NCBI RefSeq assembly: GCF_031458255.1
Contig: NZ_JAVDYC010000001.1
Location: 8,046,501 to 8,110,500 of the forward strand
Length of the DNA stretch: 64,000 nt
Direction: 5' to 3'
Source: Catenuloplanes niger
GTDB taxonomy: Bacteria > Actinomycetota > Actinomycetes > Mycobacteriales > Micromonosporaceae
Shown here: positions 1-7,941 of the stretch, piece after piece
How positions within the stretch are numbered: position 1 is the stretch's first letter
Layout: each line of letters opens with the position of its first letter
Translations under genes and position numbers: made by a program
Notes under the pieces: generated by a model
Databases searched by the model: none
Told to the model about the DNA's origin: nothing
What the model saw: the letters and a program-made list of their open reading frames with translations, nothing else

Positions 1-128
1 CGCGCGTGGTACTCGTCCGGCTCCAGTTCCCGGTCGCCGACGCGGACGACGAGGACCTTTCCCGCCGCGTACGCCGCGCCGACGCCGCCGTCCGCGAACG
101 TCGCACCGAGCAGACCCTCGTGCCGCAT
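1..128 (-). CDS. Unidentified protein, N-terminal part only
   Basis: Forty-two residues are visible before the gene runs off the left edge. The ATG at 128 is preferred over the adjacent ATG at 131 because a GGAGG at 134-138 sits five bases upstream of it. The reading begins MRHEGLLGATF and continues with small and charged residues. The ribosome site lies directly against the stop of the upstream CBM2-like gene, so the two are probably one transcript. I do not recognise the family, and too little is present to assign a function. Confidence 0.55.
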   Translation of the reverse strand, partial: MRHEGLLGATFADGGVGAAYAAGKVLVVRVGDRELEPDEYHA

Positions 129-137
129 CATCGCCTC

Positions 138-860
138 CTAGAGTCCCGTACAGGGGTTGCCGTTCACCGCGCACCGGTCCGGCACGTCGGCGCCGTCCTC
201 CCGGTTGAAATGGAATCTCAGCGGTACGCTGCCGCCCGCGCTCACCGGCACACCGGACCGCCACGTGTACGTGCGGCCGTCCACCTCCAGCGTGGCCTGC
301 GGCGCGCCCTCCACCCACGACGTGACCAGCCCGGTCATCGAGGCCGGCACGGTCAGCGTGACCGTCCAGGCGGTGTCCGTGCGCGCCGGGTTCTCGACCA
401 GCACCTCGCCGATGAACCCGCCGGGGAAGGCGTCGACCACCCGGTACGTACCGCCCGGTCCGCTGCTCGGCCTTTGCCGGGCCGGCGCCGAGCCGGTGGC
501 CCGCGCGCGCTCCGGTGTGCTCCGCTGCGCCTCCGGCACCCGCCGGTCCGGCGCGTCCCGCTTCGGGTCGGCCACCCCGATCGCCGCCTCCGGCCGGTCG
601 TCCGCCGCCCCGGCCGCGCCGGGTGCCGGCGTCCCGGAGGCCGATGCCCCGGACGCCGGTGCCGTGGGGTCCGGTGCCGTGGGGTCCGGTGTCTCGGGGG
701 AGAACGGTGGCAGCGGTGCCGCCCGGCCCGGCGGCGGCACGGGATCGTCGCCGCGCACCGCGTAGCCCGCGACCGTGACCAGGGAGCCCAGCAGGAACGC
801 GACCGCCACGCCGGTGGGCAGCCACGGCGCAAGGTTACGGAGCGTTGTCGCCGCCGGCAT
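138..860 (-). CDS. Membrane-anchored protein with CBM2-like carbohydrate-binding domain
   Basis: 240 residues. One hydrophobic segment at about residues 14-34 acts as signal anchor. It is followed by a roughly 100-residue linker rich in Pro, Ala, Asp and Thr (TAPDPTAPASG), then a C-terminal beta-type domain from about residue 135. That domain has the spaced aromatic residues of CBM2 modules (GGFIGEV, AWTVTL, SWVEG, YTWRSG) and a terminal Cys pair (CAVNGNPC). CBM2 domains bind cellulose or related glycans outside the cell. The start at 860 has GGAGAGG upstream; upstream in-frame codons lack a ribosome site. No catalytic domain is present, so the role is probably binding or surface display. Confidence 0.6.
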   Translation of the reverse strand: MPAATTLRNLAPWLPTGVAVAFLLGSLVTVAGYAVRGDDPVPPPGRAAPLPPFSPETPDPTAPDPTAPASGASASGTPAPGAAGAADDRPEAAIGVADPKRDAPDRRVPEAQRSTPERARATGSAPARQRPSSGPGGTYRVVDAFPGGFIGEVLVENPARTDTAWTVTLTVPASMTGLVTSWVEGAPQATLEVDGRTYTWRSGVPVSAGGSVPLRFHFNREDGADVPDRCAVNGNPCTGL

Positions 861-991
861 CGCTCGCCTCTCCGGTAGGAACAGGGGCCACAGACTACCC
901 GCACCGGGCGACGAACGGTCGGACGAGACACATCGGACAGCCGTCGGTAGGGTGCCCGGGACGCCTGTCACTTCCCGTCGAGGAGACTCCC

Positions 992-1549
992 GTGGGCCGT
1001 TTCGACCTGCCCGACCCGGACACGCTGCGCGCCCGCGAGAAGCTCGTCCTCGACCACTTCCACGACGAGGTCCGCCAGGAGTGGGACGACGTGCTGGCCA
1101 CGTTCCCGCACCCGCACTACGAGCTGATCGCCATGATGACGGTCCACGACGGCGACGCCGCGGTCCGCCGCTACTACGACGACACGCGCGTCGCGTTCCC
1201 GGACCAGGATCACGAGATCATCGCGGTCCGGCACAGCGCCGACGCGGTCATCGTCGAGTTCTGGCTGATCGGCACGCACCTCGGCCCGCTCAACGGCATC
1301 CCGCCGACCGGTGGCCGTTTCCGGGTCCGGATGACCGGTTACTTCCTCTTCGACGAGGCCGAGAACCTCGTCTGCGAACGCGTCTACTTCGACCGCCTCA
1401 CCATGTTCTCCCAGCTCCTCGCGGCCCAGGACATGCGTGACCCCCGCACCTGGTGGTGGCTCGTCCGGGCGCTGCGCGGCCTGGCGAGGATGGGCTCCAC
1501 CCCCGACCCGCGCCTCACCGACACGACACCCCCGGACCTCTCGCACTGA
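992..1549 (+). CDS. SnoaL-like / NTF2-fold protein
   Basis: 185 residues starting at GTG 992, with GAGGAG about eight bases upstream; the open frame extends further left but without a ribosome site. The central part (dimerising cone-fold pattern with YYDD, EFWLIGTHLGPLNGIPPTG and YFLFDEAENLVCERVYFD) matches the SnoaL/ester-cyclase branch of the NTF2 superfamily. These proteins are small hydrolases, cyclases or ligand-binding proteins, and the substrate cannot be read from sequence. The C-terminal 40 residues (WWWLVRALRGLARMG) extend beyond the fold. It is divergent from the CBM2-like gene. Confidence 0.65.
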   Translation: MGRFDLPDPDTLRAREKLVLDHFHDEVRQEWDDVLATFPHPHYELIAMMTVHDGDAAVRRYYDDTRVAFPDQDHEIIAVRHSADAVIVEFWLIGTHLGPLNGIPPTGGRFRVRMTGYFLFDEAENLVCERVYFDRLTMFSQLLAAQDMRDPRTWWWLVRALRGLARMGSTPDPRLTDTTPPDLSH

Positions 1550-1562
1550 CCGGTTCGGCGGG

Positions 1563-1757
1563 TCAGCCGCTCCGGAGGACGGCGGCCTCGGCGGCGCGGC
1601 GGTCCGGGTCCATGGCCGGGCGCCGCACACCGGCCCGGTGCCGGTTGTTGCGCGGGTCCTGCCGGCCGGACCGGTGGCCGGCGCCGTCGGCCACGTCGCG
1701 GGTCTGTCAGGCGGTCGCCTCCAGGACCGCGCGGGCCGGCTGCCCCTCGGCGATGCA
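1563..1757 (-). pseudogene. C-terminal remnant of glycerol kinase (minus-strand copy of locus A)
   Basis: On the minus strand the frame from the IclR remnant runs into glycerol-kinase sequence. ARAVLEATA, a TGA at 1707-1709, then QTRDVADGAG aligns with [19 protein letters not shown] of the intact glpK at 48587-50089, so the TGA sits exactly at a Trp codon. Further on, HRAGVRRPAMDP aligns with [12 protein letters not shown] of the same protein. The frame ends at TGA 1563-1565. About 370 N-terminal residues and part of the C-terminal domain are gone. It is non-functional as a kinase. Confidence 0.8.
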
Positions 1758-1955
1758 GAGCCGGTAGCGGCCGTCGTCCTGTGTGACGCACCCGACGTGC
1801 GCGAGCGTGTGCGGGATGCCGCGCGCGGCCGCCTGGGCCGGGCCGAGCGCGTCCGCTATCTCCTTGACCCGCAGGCCGGCGGGTGCGGCACCGATCAGCC
1901 GGAGCATCGCGGACGACCGCTCGATGGACTGGATCAAGCCCGGTGCGTGCGACAT
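1758..1955 (-). pseudogene. Truncated IclR-family regulator (N-terminal HTH remnant)
   Basis: About 66 residues align with the N-terminus of the intact IclR protein at 50086-50859: APGLIQSIERSSAMLRL against [17 protein letters not shown], and DDGRYRL against ETGKYRL. After YRL the frame passes directly into glycerol-kinase sequence, so a deletion removed the whole effector-binding domain and most of the next gene. The recognition helix region is altered as well (LGPAQAAARGIPHTL for [15 protein letters not shown]). It may still make an 82-residue peptide ending at the TGA of 1707-1709, but a working regulator is unlikely. Confidence 0.8.
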
Positions 1956-1965
1956 TGTCGCACGC
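1945..1965. promoter_or_regulatory. Perfect palindrome, candidate IclR operator
   Basis: Ten-base arms, GCGTGCGACA and its exact complement, flank one central T. The palindrome overlaps the start codon of the IclR remnant. Its right half contains CATTGTCGCACGC. A near copy, CATTGTCGAACGC read on the minus strand, lies at 50869-50881 in front of the intact iclR gene. Position and conservation suggest the operator of this glycerol regulator. Confidence 0.5.
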
Positions 1966-2032
1966 GAGGCGTTGTCGCGGGGTCCGTCGGTTCATACCGT
2001 CGGGATGATCCGGCAATCGAGAGGAAACACTG

Positions 2033-2470
2033 TGGCGGACTTCGTCGGCGCGGGATCCCGGTCTGCGGGTACCGGTGGCGCGCGGCGAGATCCCGGCCGG
2101 CCCCGTGGACACCTGGCCACCGTGGAACCTGACCGGCGGGGAGGTGTTCGCCACCGACGTGACGAACGCCAGCCGTACGCAGCTGATGTCCCTGGAGACG
2201 ATGAGCTGGGACCCGCGGCTGCTCGCGCTCCTCGACATCCCCGCCGAGACGCCGCCGGAGATCCGGTCGTCGTCCGCGCACCGAGGGCTTCCGCGCCGCG
2301 CACCCGGACGACACCTGGGCCGCGCCTCGCTCCGACCCCACTTCGACCCAGGGCCTGATTGGCGGGAATCCCGCCGCTGGCAGACCTCCTGGCCGGCCGA
2401 CCGCCGGGACCAGGGACACACACGCTGGAAGGCCGCCGTCGAGCGCACCTTCGGACTAGGGGATATCTGA
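2033..2470 (+). pseudogene. Internally deleted glycerol kinase (plus-strand copy of locus A)
   Basis: Three pieces of a glpK2-type kinase survive in order. The first is the N-terminus VADFVGA (compare MADFVGA at 51861). After a frame change near 2060-2075 comes the middle segment: [20 protein letters not shown], then SLETMSW and PPEIRSSS. Last is the C-terminus with WRESRRW and RWKAAVERT, against WNESQRW and RWKKAVERT in the intact protein. The ATP-binding IDQGTTSTR loop, the dimer core and the C-terminal catalytic region are deleted. The last codons overlap the glpD start (TGATG). Confidence 0.85.
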
Positions 2471-4167
2471 TGTTGACACCATCGGCGCGTACGGCGGCGC
2501 TGGCCGCCATGACCGGACAGGAGCTCGACGTCCTCGTCGTCGGCGGCGGCGTGACCGGCGCCGGCGCCGCGCTCGACGCGGCCACCCGCGGGCTCACCGT
2601 CGGCCTGGTCGAGGCACGCGACTTCGCCAGCGGCACGTCCAGCCGGTCCAGCAAGCTCATCCACGGCGGCGTGCGCTACCTGGAGATGCTCGACTTCGGA
2701 CTGGTCCGCGAGGCACTGCGGGAACGCGGCCTGCTGATCCAGAAGCTCGCACCGCACCTGGTCCGGCCGGTGCCGTTCCTCTACCCGCTGCGGCACGTCG
2801 GCTGGGAACGGCTCTACGTCGGCGCCGGGATCTTCCTCTACGACGCGCTGAGCGTCTCCGGAGGCACCAGCGCCGGGATTCCCAAGCACAAGCACCTGTC
2901 CCGCGGTGCCGCGCTGCGGGCGTTCCCCGGGCTGCGGCCGGAGTCGCTCTCGGGCGCGATCCAGTACTACGACGCGCAGGTCGACGACGCGCGGCACACC
3001 ATGTTCCTGGCCCGGACCGCGGCCGCCCACGGCGCGCACGTCGCCTCCCGTACCGTGGTGGACGGGTTCCTCCGGTCCGCCGACGGCCGGGTCGCGGGTG
3101 TCCGGGTGACCGACGCGGAGACCGGCGCCGCGCTGGAGATCCGCGCCAAGTCGGTGATCAACGCGACCGGCGTCTGGACGGACGACCTGCAGTCGCTGCT
3201 GCCGGAGCCGGGCACGTTCCGGATCACCGCGTCGAAGGGCATCCACCTGGTGGTGCCGCGGTCCGCGATCCCCGGCCACTCCGGCATGATCCTGCGCACC
3301 GCGACCAGCGTGCTCTTCGTCATCCCGTGGGACCGGCACTGGATCGTCGGCACCACCGACACGCCGTGGACGCTGGACAAGTCCCACCCGGCCGCGTCCG
3401 GGCACGACGTCGACTACCTGCTCGAAGAGGTCAACAAGGCGCTCGTCACGCCACTGAACAGGGACGACATCCAGGGTGTCTACGCCGGGCTGCGCCCGCT
3501 GATCTCCGCGACCGCGGCGAACACGGCCAGGCTGTCCCGCGAGCACGCGGTCGACTCACCGGTGCCCGGGCTGGTGGTGATCGCCGGTGGCAAGTACACC
3601 ACGTACCGGGTGATGGCCAAGGACGCCGTCGATCTCGCGGTCAAGGACCTGCCGTACCGCGTGCCGGCCTCGTGCACGGAGCAGGTGCCGCTGCTCGGCG
3701 CGGCCGGTTACCGCGCCGCGTGGAACCGGCGGCACGCGCTCGGCCGCGGCACCGGGCTCGGCGTCGGCATGATCGAACACCTGCTGCACCGGTACGGGAC
3801 GCTGGTCGACGAGGTGCTGGGGCTGATCACGGCGGACCCGTCGCTGGGCGCGCCGATGCCGGGCGCGCCGGAGTACCTGACCGCGGAGATCGTCTACGCG
3901 GTCACCCACGAGGGCGCCCGCCATCTGGAGGACGTGCTCACCCGCCGTACCCGCATCTCGATCGAGACCGCGGACCGCGGCCGCACCGCCGCCCGCGCGG
4001 CCGCACCGCTGATCGCGCCCGCGCTCGGCTGGTCGGCGGAGGACGTGGCCCGGGAGATCGGCCACTACGAGTCCCGCGTCGCGGCCGAGCTCGCCGCGCA
4101 GTCCGCACCGGACGACGCCGGCGCGGACGCGCTGCGCCGCGAGGCCCCGGAGATCGTGCCGGTCTGA
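2470..4167 (+). CDS. glpD: Glycerol-3-phosphate dehydrogenase, FAD-dependent (locus A copy)
   Basis: 565 residues, full family length. It oxidises sn-glycerol 3-phosphate to dihydroxyacetone phosphate at the membrane, passing electrons to quinone through FAD. The N-terminal dinucleotide fold is intact (VVGGGVTGAGAALDA, then a VEARDFASGTSSRSSKLIHGG segment split by FAD contacts). Other conserved parts are GIHLVVPR, GTTDTPW and GGKYTTYRVM, and a C-terminal helical DAO_C-type domain with TRRTRISIET. The ATG overlaps the stop of the decayed glpK. A second glpD of identical length lies at 53518-55215 and is clearly paralogous. This is the only intact gene left in locus A. Confidence 0.93.
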   Translation: MLTPSARTAALAAMTGQELDVLVVGGGVTGAGAALDAATRGLTVGLVEARDFASGTSSRSSKLIHGGVRYLEMLDFGLVREALRERGLLIQKLAPHLVRPVPFLYPLRHVGWERLYVGAGIFLYDALSVSGGTSAGIPKHKHLSRGAALRAFPGLRPESLSGAIQYYDAQVDDARHTMFLARTAAAHGAHVASRTVVDGFLRSADGRVAGVRVTDAETGAALEIRAKSVINATGVWTDDLQSLLPEPGTFRITASKGIHLVVPRSAIPGHSGMILRTATSVLFVIPWDRHWIVGTTDTPWTLDKSHPAASGHDVDYLLEEVNKALVTPLNRDDIQGVYAGLRPLISATAANTARLSREHAVDSPVPGLVVIAGGKYTTYRVMAKDAVDLAVKDLPYRVPASCTEQVPLLGAAGYRAAWNRRHALGRGTGLGVGMIEHLLHRYGTLVDEVLGLITADPSLGAPMPGAPEYLTAEIVYAVTHEGARHLEDVLTRRTRISIETADRGRTAARAAAPLIAPALGWSAEDVAREIGHYESRVAAELAAQSAPDDAGADALRREAPEIVPV

Positions 4168-4173
4168 CCGCCC

Positions 4174-4205
4174 GGTGACCGGCCGCCCTCCCGCGGCCGG
4201 TCACC
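4174..4205 (+). terminator. Hairpin after glpD
   Basis: A 13-base perfect stem (GGTGACCGGCCGC and its complement) with a six-base loop starts seven bases after the glpD stop. There is no T tract, as is usual in such GC-rich genomes. Confidence 0.7.
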
Positions 4206-4223
4206 GGTCTCCATATTCACGCC

Positions 4224-4379
4224 GTGCGAACATTCCTCCCGCGGTACGGGCCGGGCGGCGTCATCCTCGCCGTGCTCGCCGCGCTCGTCGGTGGTGTCCT
4301 CGCGGCGGCGCCGGCCAACCGGCTCGCCTGGAACCGTGCCTCACCGCCCTGGCCCTGGCACCGATCGTCGCGCTGCTGA
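4224..4379 (+). CDS. Possible small membrane protein (weak)
   Basis: A GTG-started frame of 51 codons encodes VRTFLPRYGPGG, then a hydrophobic stretch (VILAVLAALVGGVLAAAPA) and a short basic tail. There is no clear ribosome site, and the frame lies between a terminator and a convergent gene. It could equally be the remains of a larger membrane protein or chance. I give it low weight. Confidence 0.2.
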   Translation: MRTFLPRYGPGGVILAVLAALVGGVLAAAPANRLAWNRASPPWPWHRSSRC

Positions 4380-4403
4380 CCCCGCCGCTCGCCGGGGCGC
4401 GGG

Positions 4404-4703
4404 TCAGGGCGTCAGCACCTCGACCGTGACCGCGGTGACGTCGCCGGGGGAGAGGCCGTTCCTCTCCCGGACCGCGCGCTTGACCGGGAGCACGTAGGCG
4501 CCGCGCCGGCTGTCCGGGAAGATCGAGGTGCTCCACTCGCTGCGGCCGACGACGGCGCGGACCTTGACCGCGCCGAAGCCGCGCCGCAGCCCGCCGGTCA
4601 GATGCTTGATGTCCTCGGAGACGTCCTCCGGCAGGCTGACGAACGTCCAGCTCTCCCGGCGGGCGTCCCACTCCCAGAGCGGCGCCTCGAACTCGATGAT
4701 CAC
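4404..4703 (-). CDS. DUF1905-family protein
   Basis: 99 residues. The sequence EFEAPLWEWDARRESWTFVSLP followed by SEDIKHL, GFGAVKV and YVLPVKRAVRERNGLSPGD is the DUF1905 pattern, a small beta-barrel domain of unknown function often fused or adjacent to YdeI-type proteins. The GTG start overlaps the stop of the upstream methyltransferase (GTGA), so the two are translationally coupled. No catalytic residues can be named. Confidence 0.75.
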   Translation of the reverse strand: MIIEFEAPLWEWDARRESWTFVSLPEDVSEDIKHLTGGLRRGFGAVKVRAVVGRSEWSTSIFPDSRRGAYVLPVKRAVRERNGLSPGDVTAVTVEVLTP

Positions 4704-5287
4704 CGGGACAGCACCGCCACCAGGAAGTCGGCGTCCGGCCCGAACGGGCGCAGGTCCCACGTGCCCAGCAGCAGCGACGCGTCCAGCCCGGCCTCCTTGA
4801 CGTCCGTGAGGTAGGCGTCGAAGTCGTAACCGCGGCCGGCGCCGAAGCCGGTGACCACGCGACCGCCGTCGGCCAGGTGACCGGCGAAGCGGCGCAGGAT
4901 CTCCACGCGCGTGGACGGCGCCACGAACGTCAGCACGTTGCCCGCGCAGACGATCACGTCGAACCGGTCCGGCAGGCTCAGCTCGGCGAGATCACCGACG
5001 AGCCACCGCGTCTGCGGGTACGTCGCCCGCGCGTCCTCGATCAGCTCCGGGTCCAGGTCGACACCGGTCACGGTGTGCCCGGCCGCGGCCAGCAGCCCGC
5101 CGACCCGCCCGGTCCCGCAGCCCGCGTCCAGGATCCGCGCGCCGCGCGGCACCATCGCGTCGATCATGCGCGCCTCGCCACCCAGATCGGCCCCGCGCGC
5201 CGCCATGTCCCGGAACCGCTGGATGTACCACTGCGCATGCCCCGGGTTCTCCGCGACCTGCCGCAGCCACAGATTCTCCTCGGTCAT
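4700..5287 (-). CDS. Class I SAM-dependent methyltransferase
   Basis: 195 residues. Motif I is ILDAGCGTGRVGG at about residues 52-64, followed by the acidic motif II VTGVDLDPELI and motif IV FDVIVCAGNVL, the SAM-binding half of a Rossmann-like methyltransferase. The substrate is unknown. The start at 5287 has GAGGTGG upstream; the frame extends to 5332 without a ribosome site. It is the first gene of a two-gene operon with the DUF1905 protein. Confidence 0.8.
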   Translation of the reverse strand: MTEENLWLRQVAENPGHAQWYIQRFRDMAARGADLGGEARMIDAMVPRGARILDAGCGTGRVGGLLAAAGHTVTGVDLDPELIEDARATYPQTRWLVGDLAELSLPDRFDVIVCAGNVLTFVAPSTRVEILRRFAGHLADGGRVVTGFGAGRGYDFDAYLTDVKEAGLDASLLLGTWDLRPFGPDADFLVAVLSR

Positions 5288-5357
5288 GGCCACCTCACCC
5301 CGTACCCTCAAGATCGGCTCTCTGCCCGTCAAACCTAACCCGCGCGCCGCGCCGCCG

Positions 5358-6230
5358 TTATTCGCGTGTCCGCGGCACGGCCGGCCGCGCGTCCCGGGGT
5401 GCCCGGGGGTCGGCCCAGAGGGCGAGCAGGCGCATGTTGTCGTGGGACGGGCTGCCGGGGTCGGTGTTGTAGACGAAGAGGGTCTGGTCGTCGTCGCCGG
5501 GCAGGGACAACGCCTCGTAACGGATGGTGATCGGGCCGACCGCGGGGTGCAGCAGGCGCTTGGTGCCGTGCGTACGTTCGTGCACGCGGTGGCCGTTCCA
5601 CCAGGTGCGGAACTCGGCGCTCTTGATCGTCAGTTCGCCGACCAGCTCGTTGAGCCGCACGTCGTCGGGGTGGCGGCCGGCGTACAGCCGCAGCGTGCCG
5701 ACCACCTCGGCCGCGACGGTCCGCCAGTCGGCGAAGAGGTCGCGCGCGGCCGGGTCGAGGAAGACCCAGCGGGTGTAGTTGCGTTCCCGGGGCGGCCGGC
5801 TCGGCCAGTCCGCGAGCAGCGCGCGGGCCAGCGGGTTCGCCGCGAGGACGTCGGTGCGCCGGCCGATGATGAACGCCGGGTGCTCGGTCATCGACGCGAT
5901 CAGCTGCTGCATCGCCGGCCGCACCTTCTGCGACGGGACCCGCTCGGCCCGGCGGCGCGCCGGTCTCGCCAGGTCGGCCAGGTGCGCGTGACCGGCCGCG
6001 TCGAGGCCGAAGACCCGGCCCAGCGCGTCGATCACCGTCTCGGACGGCGTGGTGTGCCGGCCCTGCTCCAGCCGCGTGTAGTAGTCGACGCTCACGCCGG
6101 CCAGCTGCGCGACCTCCTCCCGGCGCAGGCCGCGCACCCGCCGTCCCTGTCCCGCGTCCGCCGGCGCCGTGTTCGCCCGGCACGCGCGCAGGAACTCTCC
6201 CAGTGCGGAACGACCATCCATGTCATTCAT
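5358..6230 (-). CDS. XRE-family regulator with MmyB-like ligand domain
   Basis: 290 residues. The N-terminal helix-turn-helix (LRREEVAQLAGVSVDYYTRL at about 34-53, then EQGRHTTPSETVIDAL) is the classical actinobacterial XRE type. Residues from about 110 onward form the MmyB-like PAS-related domain (AFIIGRRTDVLAANPLA, RNYTRWVFLDP, LVGELTIKSAEFRTWWNGH). Such regulators often sit divergently from a short-chain dehydrogenase and control it. Exactly that arrangement is seen here with the SDR at 6369. Confidence 0.88.
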   Translation of the reverse strand: MNDMDGRSALGEFLRACRANTAPADAGQGRRVRGLRREEVAQLAGVSVDYYTRLEQGRHTTPSETVIDALGRVFGLDAAGHAHLADLARPARRRAERVPSQKVRPAMQQLIASMTEHPAFIIGRRTDVLAANPLARALLADWPSRPPRERNYTRWVFLDPAARDLFADWRTVAAEVVGTLRLYAGRHPDDVRLNELVGELTIKSAEFRTWWNGHRVHERTHGTKRLLHPAVGPITIRYEALSLPGDDDQTLFVYNTDPGSPSHDNMRLLALWADPRAPRDARPAVPRTRE

Positions 6231-6368
6231 GGTGGCGCATCCGGCCGCCGGCGGCAGCGGCCCGGGTGGGCACGCCGTTCCCAGGTACGGGTGGGCCAGC
6301 TCGGCGCTGTCCGGCGGGCCGCCGGCGTCGAAGCATTGAGTCCGTCACCACGACTCGAGGAGTTACCC

Positions 6369-7199
6369 ATGAACTGGTTCGTCACCGGCACGTCCCGCGG
6401 CCTCGGCCTGGAGCTGGTCACGCAGCTGCTCGCCCGGGGCGACAGCGTCGCGGCGACCACCCGCTCCACCGCCCGGCTGACCGCGGCACTCGGTGCCGCC
6501 GACACCGCGCGGCTGCTTCCGCTGGAGGTCGACCTGGCCGACGAGCGGCAGGTCACCGCGGCCGTGACCGCGGCGAAGGAGCGCTTCGGCCGGATCGACG
6601 TGGTCGTCAACAACGCGGGGTACGGCTTCCTGGGCGCGGTCGAGGAGACCACGGACGCCGAGGTGCGGCAGATGTTCGACGTCCAGATCTTCGGCGTCTG
6701 GAACGTGCTGCGCGCGGTGCTGCCGGACTTCCGGGCCGAGCGCCGCGGGCACGTCATCAACGTCAGCTCGATCCTCGGCCTGACCACGTTCCCGGGCTGG
6801 GCGCTCTACTGCGCCGGCAAGTACGCGCTGGAGGGCCTGACCGGGTCGCTGGCCGCGGAGGTCGCCGAGTTCGGCGTCCGGGTCAACCTGGTCGAGCCGG
6901 GCTACTTCCGCACCGACTTCCTGCGCCCGCACTCGCTCGGCCTGCCCACCGGCACCGTCGAGGGCTACGGCGCCATCCGCGAGATGACCGACGCCCACCT
7001 CGCCATGCCGGGCACCCAGCTCGGCGACCCGGTCAAGGCCGCCGAGGCGATCATCACGGTCGCGGTGCGGGGCGGGGCGCCGCTGCACCAGCTGCTCGGC
7101 TCCGACTCGTACGACCTGGCCAGGGCCGCGGTCGGCGCGCTCGCCGGCGACATCGAGGCCGGCCGCGAGCTGGCCGTCAGCACGGACTTCGCCGGTTAA
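6369..7199 (+). CDS. Short-chain dehydrogenase/reductase
   Basis: 276 residues with a classical SDR layout: TGTSRGLG nucleotide-binding motif at residues 6-13, NNAG, an active-site Ser in INVSSILG, and the YCAGK catalytic Tyr-Lys pair. After the catalytic site comes LVEPGYFRTDF. Substrate unknown. The ATG at 6369 has GAGGAG upstream; the longer open frame to the left crosses the divergent regulator and is not coding. It is probably controlled by the divergent XRE regulator. The stop overlaps the convergent DinB-like gene by four bases. Confidence 0.88.
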   Translation: MNWFVTGTSRGLGLELVTQLLARGDSVAATTRSTARLTAALGAADTARLLPLEVDLADERQVTAAVTAAKERFGRIDVVVNNAGYGFLGAVEETTDAEVRQMFDVQIFGVWNVLRAVLPDFRAERRGHVINVSSILGLTTFPGWALYCAGKYALEGLTGSLAAEVAEFGVRVNLVEPGYFRTDFLRPHSLGLPTGTVEGYGAIREMTDAHLAMPGTQLGDPVKAAEAIITVAVRGGAPLHQLLGSDSYDLARAAVGALAGDIEAGRELAVSTDFAG

Positions 7200-7939
7200 C
7201 GCGACTCCAGCGCCGCCAGGTCCCGCTCCGCGTAGAGCCGGTGCTGCCACTCCTCGTTGAGCACGGTCAGCAGGCAGTCCGAGACCGGGTACGAGTCGCC
7301 CTCCGCCGGCCAGCCCGGGCCCCTCGCGGGCGCGGTCGGCGCGGCCAGCGACTCCGGCGTGAGCGAGGCGATCACGTCGCGGACGCCGGACATGCGGTCG
7401 GCGCGCAGGGCCAGCACGTCGTCCAGCGCCGGCCGGGCGTCCCGGTCCCACGGCACGCCCGGGGTCGGCGTCATGCCGTCCCACGGCAGGTCGAGCGGGT
7501 GCCACGGCGACGGGTCACCCTGGATCCCGCGCCGCACCCAGGCGTCGGTGGCGAAGACCAGGTGGCGCAGCGTCTCGATGAACGACCACTCGTCGTCGAC
7601 CCGCTCGTGCAGCAGCGCCGGGTCGAGCCGTCGCGCCCGGTCGACGGTCTCCGCCCAGATGCGCTCGACCACCTCCCACGCGGTGACGTAACCGTCCGGG
7701 GTGGTCGGGCGCATCAGCGGGCGGCGGGGGTCGCGGCGGTCCAGCTCCGCCTCGATCAGCGGCGCCACGTCGACGCCGTTGATCACGAGGTTGCGGACCT
7801 CGCCGTCGATGTCCACGTCGGACAGCCAGACCCCGCGCATCCGCGCCCGGTGGAAGTCGACGTCGTGGAAGCGGGCGCCGGCCAGCCGCACCGTCCGGAA
7901 GCGCGCGCCGCTCAGGTCCTGCCCGGTGAAGTCCGCCAT
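7196..7939 (-). CDS. Pentapeptide-repeat plus DinB-like four-helix protein
   Basis: 247 residues. The first 30 residues carry pentapeptide-type repeats (DLSGARFRTVRLAGARFHDV). The remainder is a DinB-like four-helix bundle, with WSFIETLRHLVFATDAWVRR and NEEWQHRLYAERDL giving the His ligands expected of metal-dependent DinB/mycothiol-transferase enzymes. The role is probably thiol transfer or detoxification, by family only. It ends inside the stop codon of the convergent SDR gene and is followed closely upstream by a GNAT gene on the same strand. Confidence 0.75.
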   Translation of the reverse strand: MADFTGQDLSGARFRTVRLAGARFHDVDFHRARMRGVWLSDVDIDGEVRNLVINGVDVAPLIEAELDRRDPRRPLMRPTTPDGYVTAWEVVERIWAETVDRARRLDPALLHERVDDEWSFIETLRHLVFATDAWVRRGIQGDPSPWHPLDLPWDGMTPTPGVPWDRDARPALDDVLALRADRMSGVRDVIASLTPESLAAPTAPARGPGWPAEGDSYPVSDCLLTVLNEEWQHRLYAERDLAALESR

Positions 7940-7941
7940 GG

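Noticed and set aside
4911-6368. Long plus-strand extension in front of the SDR gene
   Set aside because: Crosses two minus-strand genes with clear domains; the SDR has its own ribosome site and normal N-terminus at 6369.
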